From Labilithrix sp. (GTDB lineage Bacteria; Myxococcota_A; Polyangia; Polyangiales; Polyangiaceae): a DNA stretch of 64,000 bases. The first letter of the stretch is position 1. The number at the start of each line of letters is the position of its first letter. The notes under the pieces are model-generated. The model ran no database searches, was not told the DNA's origin, and saw only the letters and a list, made by a program, of their open reading frames with translations. The position numbers and the translations under genes were made by a program. The stretch covers positions 62,001-126,000 of the forward strand of contig JAHBWC010000008.1 in the NCBI GenBank assembly GCA_019637225.1, written 5' to 3'. This document shows positions 59,978 through 64,000 of the stretch, piece after piece.

Positions 59978-61297
59978 TCACCGGAGGCGGGAGAGCTTGC
60001 CGTCGATGAGCGCCGCGTCGGCGCCCCTCGCCTTCTTCGCGGCCTCGTAGGCGGTGCGCGCCGCCTTGGCGTTGCCGTCGGCGGCCAGCGCGTCGCCCTG
60101 CGCGACCCACGACGGCGCGTGGTTCGGGAAGTCGAGCACGGCGCGCTGCCCGAAGGCCTTCGCGCTCGTGAGGCGGCCCGCCGCGATGCACGCGTTGGTC
60201 GCGTTCACGAGCGGCGCCGGATCGAGCGGATCGAGGCCGCTCGCCTTCTGGTAGGCCTCGAGCGCCAGATCGATCTCGCCCTTCTTCGCGTACGCGTCCG
60301 CGATGAGGAGCTTCGCCTTGCCCTCGTTCGGCATCAGCTTCAGCGCCGCCTCGCCGGCCTCGATCGCCGCGTCGACCTTGCCGTCGGCGAGCGCCACGCG
60401 CCCCGACACGACATGCGCCAAGACGTCGTTCGGCGCGACCTTGAGGACGGACGCGGCGACCCGCTTGGCGTCCGGCAGCCGTCCCGCGAGGAGGTAGGCC
60501 TCGGTCAGCGCGCGCAGCGCGTCGACGAGCGTAGGCCGCTCGGCGGCTGCCTTCTCGAAGGCGGCGATCGCGTCGGACCGCCGCGCCGGATCGGACGCGA
60601 GGGCCCGCCCGTACTCGAGCGCTGCGATCGGATCGTGCGGATCGAGATCGACGGCGCGACGGAGCGAAGGGACGCCGTCCTTGCCGGTCCGATGGAGCAT
60701 CGCGCCGAGAAGGAGGTGCCCCTCGAAGCGATCCGGCGCGAGGCGGATCGCCTCGCGGTACGAGGCCTCGGCGTCCGCGTCCTTCGAGTCGAGCTCGCGC
60801 GATCGGCCCTCGGCGAGCTTGGCGTGGAAGCGCACGTCGGCGCTCGCGTCCGGGAGCTTCGCGAGCTCGGCGAGCTCGGCGAGCGCCTCGGTCCCGCGGC
60901 GCCAGAGGAGGTGCGCCTCGGCCGCGCAGACGCGGCTCGCGGCGGCGCCGTTCGCGACCTTCGCGACGGACTTGCAGGCGGACATCGCGGGGGCGAAGTC
61001 GCGCCGGGCGATGTGCGTCCGGGCGATCTCCCAGCCGACCGCGATCGCAGCGTCGCCCTTCGCGAAGACCTGAGCGCGCTTGAGCTCGGCGAGCGCCTCC
61101 GCTTCTCGCCCCGCGCGACGCAGGGCGCGCCCGTAGGCGGTCGCGGCCTCGGGGCTCGCCGGAGCCTTCCGCGCACCGTCCCTCGCGGCCGACACCGCGG
61201 ACTCCTGCGCCGACGCGTCTCGGGTGGTGGAAACGATCCCCCCCAGCGTGGCGATCCCCGCGAGCGCAAAGGCGCAGAACCGTGAAGTCCTCATCAT
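59978..61297 (-). CDS. Secreted TPR-repeat protein
   Basis: This 439-residue protein has a signal peptide (about 1-32, ending RDASAQE) and about ten TPR-like units, such as AEAHLLWRRGTEALAELAEL, LHRTGKDGVPSLRRAVDLDP and LEAYQKASGLDPLDPAPL. They form an alpha superhelix that binds partners. The location is probably periplasmic. The ATG at 61297 has a GGAGG five bases upstream; an adjacent GTG at 61300 also begins the frame. It is 77 bases upstream of meaB on the same strand. Confidence 0.8.
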   Translation of the reverse strand: MMRTSRFCAFALAGIATLGGIVSTTRDASAQESAVSAARDGARKAPASPEAATAYGRALRRAGREAEALAELKRAQVFAKGDAAIAVGWEIARTHIARRDFAPAMSACKSVAKVANGAAASRVCAAEAHLLWRRGTEALAELAELAKLPDASADVRFHAKLAEGRSRELDSKDADAEASYREAIRLAPDRFEGHLLLGAMLHRTGKDGVPSLRRAVDLDPHDPIAALEYGRALASDPARRSDAIAAFEKAAAERPTLVDALRALTEAYLLAGRLPDAKRVAASVLKVAPNDVLAHVVSGRVALADGKVDAAIEAGEAALKLMPNEGKAKLLIADAYAKKGEIDLALEAYQKASGLDPLDPAPLVNATNACIAAGRLTSAKAFGQRAVLDFPNHAPSWVAQGDALAADGNAKAARTAYEAAKKARGADAALIDGKLSRLR

Positions 61298-61385
61298 CAC
61301 GCCCTCCAGGATTTGGCGTAGAGGAGGATACGTGCAGCGTGCATGCCATCCGGCAGGGCGCGGCCGGGGCGAAGGCGCAACGCCG

Positions 61386-62456
61386 CTACGCCGATCGCGG
61401 GCGACGCCGGATCTGCTCGAGCGCCCACCCGGCTGCGTCCCGGACGACCGCCGAGTCGTGCTTGGTGCGGGCCTCCTCGAGCGCCGGAATCGCGGCCTCG
61501 TCGCCCTCGTTGCCGAGGATCAGCGCGGCGTTCCGCGCCAGCCCCGCGCGCGTCGCCCGGCCGATCGGGCTCCCCTCGCGGAGGCGGACGAAGCCGTCGT
61601 CGTCGAGCGCGAGCAGCTCGCCCACCGCGGATCGGCGACGAAGCGGGCGTCGATCTCGCTGCTCGCGCGTCTCGCGCGCGTGGCGTTGAACGGGCAGACG
61701 GTCTGGCAGTCGTCGCAGCCGAACAGGTGCGCGCCCACGCCGGGACGGAGCGCGTCGTCGATCGCGCCGCGGTGCTCGATCGTGAGGTACGCGACGCAGC
61801 GGCGCGGATCGAGCACGAACGGAGCCTCGAACGCGCTCGTCGGGCACGCGTCGAGGCAGCGCGTGCACGAGCCGCAGCGCTCGGCGATCGGGGGATCGGG
61901 CTCGATCGCGAGCGTCGTGACGACCTCGCCGAGCAGGACGAACGATCCGACGCCGGGCACGATCAGGAGGCCGTTCTTCCCGACGAAGCCGAGGCCCGCG
62001 CGCGCGGCCCACGCCCGCTCGAGCACCGGCTCCTCGTCGCAGAGCGGGCGCGCGCGCACGTCGTCGCCGAGCGTCCGCGTGAGCGCCGCCAGCTTGCGGA
62101 GCTTCTTCCGCATCCCGTTGTGGTAGTCGCGCCCGCGCGCGTACCGCGCGATGCGCTGCGCGGTCGCGGCGACGTCGGGCCCGTCCTCGGCGGTGCGGGC
62201 GTAGCGACGCGCGAGGCAGATGACCGTGCGCGCGCCGGGCAGCACGTGCTCGCCGTCGAGGCGCCGGCGCGCCTCCGCGACGCGAGCCACGTCATCTCGC
62301 CGTGCTTTCCGTCGGCGACGAACGCCTCGTAGCGCTCGAAGTCGGCGTCGAGCGGCAGGTCCGCGCGCGCGAACCCGACCGCCTCGAAGCCGAGCCGCGC
62401 GGCCTCGGCGACGATGCGCTTTCGCGGAGGGTCGGGGATGTCAGCTCGGGTTGCAT
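61386..62456 (-). pseudogene. queG: Epoxyqueuosine reductase, frameshifted
   Basis: QueG reduces epoxyqueuosine to queuosine in tRNA anticodons, using cobalamin and two 4Fe-4S clusters. The clusters are carried by CGSCTRCLDACP and CDDCQTVCPFN. The full product is only recoverable across three reading frames. The N-terminus (VGFARADLPLD to HGEMTWLA) is in one frame. The central part (RVAEARRRLDGEH to DPRWA) is shifted by one base near 62290. The C-terminal HEAT-like end (ELLALDDDGFVRLREGSP to WALEQIRRRPRSA) is shifted again near 61622. A third shift near 62415 is likely before the ATG at 62456. Each is explained by one missing base. It could be a broken gene or sequence error. Confidence 0.75.
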
Positions 62457-62483
62457 CGATGGAGGCGATGTTGAACGCCCCTC

Positions 62484-62503
62484 AACGTATCATGTCATAC
62501 GTT
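62484..62503. promoter_or_regulatory. Inverted repeat in the divergent promoter region
   Basis: AACGTAT (62484-62490) and ATACGTT (62497-62503) are perfect arms around a 6-base spacer, making a 20-base site in the 111-base gap between divergently read queG and the next gene. The arms are AT-rich within GC-rich DNA, a typical form for a dimeric repressor operator. The regulator is not identified. Confidence 0.45.
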
Positions 62504-62567
62504 CTGCAGCTTCAGGAGCGTGTCGCGCTGGTCGCGGGATCGGCGGCATCGGTTATGAAGGGCGACC

Positions 62568-63625
62568 ATGAGAGCGACCTCTTCCTTTGGTCCGGCCCTG
62601 TTCGTCTCGGTCCTCGCGCGCTGGCGGCGCCGCCTGCAATGACGGCGACGCGGGCTCCACCCCGGCGACCGGGAACCAGAACTCGCGTGCGAGCAGGCGC
62701 CCAGGTCGAAGGCGCGTTCTGCAGAGTCGTGCCAGATGTCGCCGACCGCGCAGCCGGCGACGTGCAAGGCGCCCCGCACGGTCAACGCGTGCTGCACCTG
62801 GGTCGCCCCGCCGTCGAAGCCGCTCGAGCGCGGCGTCGGCCTCAACCGCTACTCCGGGAGCGATCCGACGATCCAGCTCTCGTGCCTCGACGATCCGGGG
62901 ACGGTCGGCACGCCGACGACGGTGACGCTCAAGGGCTTCGTCCGCCTCTTCTCGAGCGGCGGCGACTCGACGGGCGTGACGATCGAGATCTTCCGCGAGG
63001 GCGAGGACGGCTCGCTCGGCGAGCGGATCGGCAGCCCCGCCACGACGACCTCCGACGACGAGAGCGCGAAGAAGGAGGACTGGCTCGAGAAGTGTCCGGA
63101 CGGCGGCTGCACCTTCCGCGGGTACACGTACCCCGGCGTCCCGACGGAGACGCGCCTCATCGTGAAGACGTCGGACGCGACCGGCAGCGCGCAGTGGGCC
63201 GCGCTCTACGACTACAACATCTTCTTCCCGACCGCGTCGGCGGTCGACGGCGTGATCGAATACGATCCGTCGGTGGTCGCCGCGACCGATCTCAACACGG
63301 TCGCCTCCGCGGCCGGCGGCTTCTCGCCGAGCCAGGACAAGGGCATGCTCGCCGGGGAGGTCCACGACTGCGGCGACGTCCGGCTCTCGGGCGCGACCGT
63401 CGACATCGACGCGGCCCACGAGGGCGACATGTTCTACTTCGGCGAGAACGAGTCGAACCCGCTCCCCGACAAGACCCGCACGAGCGCGGGCACGAGCAAG
63501 CTCGGTCTCTTCGGGACGCTCAACGTGACGACGGGCGTTCCGATCCGCATCAGCGCCATCAGCGACAACGGTCAGACGGTCCTGCTCGCGACGCACACCG
63601 TACGGCGTTCAAGGCCTCCCCGTGA
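62568..63625 (+). pseudogene. Predicted lipoprotein, frameshifted
   Basis: An ATG at 62568 starts a signal peptide (MRATSSFGPALFVSVLA), but the following lipobox GGAACNDGD is one base out of frame. The next block LACEQAPRS to CQMSPTAQPATC is in another frame, joined near 62685. The long central part from 62736 reads without interruption, with IQLSCLDDPGTVG, IEIFREGEDGSLGERIG and IDAAHEGDMFYFGENESN. It breaks again near 63600 so that a natural end TAFKASP is reached at 63625. The exact end is uncertain. The fold may be beta-rich; function is unknown. A single reading frame would give a secreted lipoprotein of about 350 residues. Confidence 0.6.
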
Positions 63626-63699
63626 CGTCGCTGCGCCTCCGCGGTCGGCGCCCCTGGCAAGTGAGCGTGTCGGGACCATCCGCCCCGGTGGCAGTCGCC

Positions 63700-64000
63700 T
63701 CGAGGCACGACGAACGTAACCCACGACCGGCTCTTCGCGGGCACGCTCGGCACTCCGTCAGCCGCGCGGCCCGGAAGCGGGCTATCGCGTCAACGTCGAC
63801 GCCCTCTTGCTCAGCGCGTTCGCGGCGGGCGTCCTCATGCGGCGGTGCGTACGCGTCCGCCTCGCGCGGCCCGCGCTCGACACGCGGTCGATCTCGGCTG
63901 GGCGTCAGCGCCGTCGGGCTCACGCTGCTTCACTCGGCGCGTCTCGCGGGTGACGTTCGTCGGGCTCGACGAGGCCCTCGCGCACCTCGCCGCCGAGAGA
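63700..64000 (+). pseudogene. TrmN6-like SAM-dependent methyltransferase, partial and frameshifted
   Basis: The 5' part of a class I methyltransferase is visible. It opens VTHDRLFAGTL, then LRQPRGPEAGYRVNVDALLLSAFAAG in another frame, then motif I split as VDLG and GVSAVGLTLLHSARL, and VTFVGLDEALAHLAAER to the window edge. The GYRVNVDALLL and LRQPR elements match the tRNA1(Val) adenine-N6 methyltransferase family (TrmN6/YfiC). Three single-base shifts lie within 250 bases. The right end is cut by the window, and the start codon is not certain (GTA or upstream GTG). The role would be modifying a tRNA adenosine. Confidence 0.55.

Overview
The window is a very GC-rich bacterial chromosome segment with dense, mostly single-copy genes. 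Several features point to Myxococcota, most likely class Polyangia: many secreted lipoproteins with acidic Asp/Ala/Pro linkers, tryptophan-glycine beta-propeller repeats, CGACGNxC repeats, IgGFc-binding-like and RCC1-like surface proteins, a serine/threonine kinase with a periplasmic PEGA domain, and a non-flagellar SctV. This placement is inferred from gene content. No rRNA, tRNA, insertion sequence, phage gene or CRISPR array was seen.

Layout. 1-7.2 kb: 5' part of ddl, a PP2C phosphatase, a lone type III secretion export gate (sctV) read divergently from it, a membrane/TPR-like protein, and an AI-2E transporter coupled to a HIT protein. 7.3-17.5 kb: a minus-strand block with rpsA, cmk and aroA (a lipoprotein gene sits between cmk and rpsA), a VCBS-type lipoprotein, a second lipoprotein and pheA, then a small divergent gene and an FmdB-type zinc ribbon. 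17.5-21.6 kb: a palindrome-rich intergenic region and smc. 21.6-24.2 kb: small lipoproteins and a conserved unknown. 24.3-33.8 kb: eight minus-strand genes in tight order: an outer-membrane-like protein, an ECF sigma factor, a membrane regulator, and five surface lipoproteins or secreted proteins, several linked by 4-base start/stop overlaps. 33.9-38.3 kb: parC-parE. 38.5-47.2 kb: a small alarmone hydrolase, an FGE-like lipoprotein, an MFS transporter, bamA, and two lipoproteins. 47.7-50.4 kb: gyrA. 50.6-57.2 kb: an envelope cluster with a DUF4398/OmpA pair, then a PEGA-bearing kinase overlapping the start of a TPR-PEGA-TonB receptor fusion, then a small lipoprotein. 57.2-61.3 kb: nth, a PilZ protein, meaB and a TPR protein. 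61.4-64 kb: queG, a lipoprotein and a TrmN6-like methyltransferase, each interrupted by several apparent single-base frameshifts.

How the parts work together. Housekeeping genes (topoisomerases, S1, SMC, BamA, aromatic biosynthesis) are mixed with envelope and signalling modules. The two most unusual modules are the sigma-factor operon that appears to control a set of propeller-type surface proteins, and the inner-membrane kinase translationally coupled to an outer-membrane receptor carrying the same PEGA fold. The dense run of frameshifts after about 61.4 kb contrasts with intact genes elsewhere and probably reflects sequence quality, although gene decay is not excluded.
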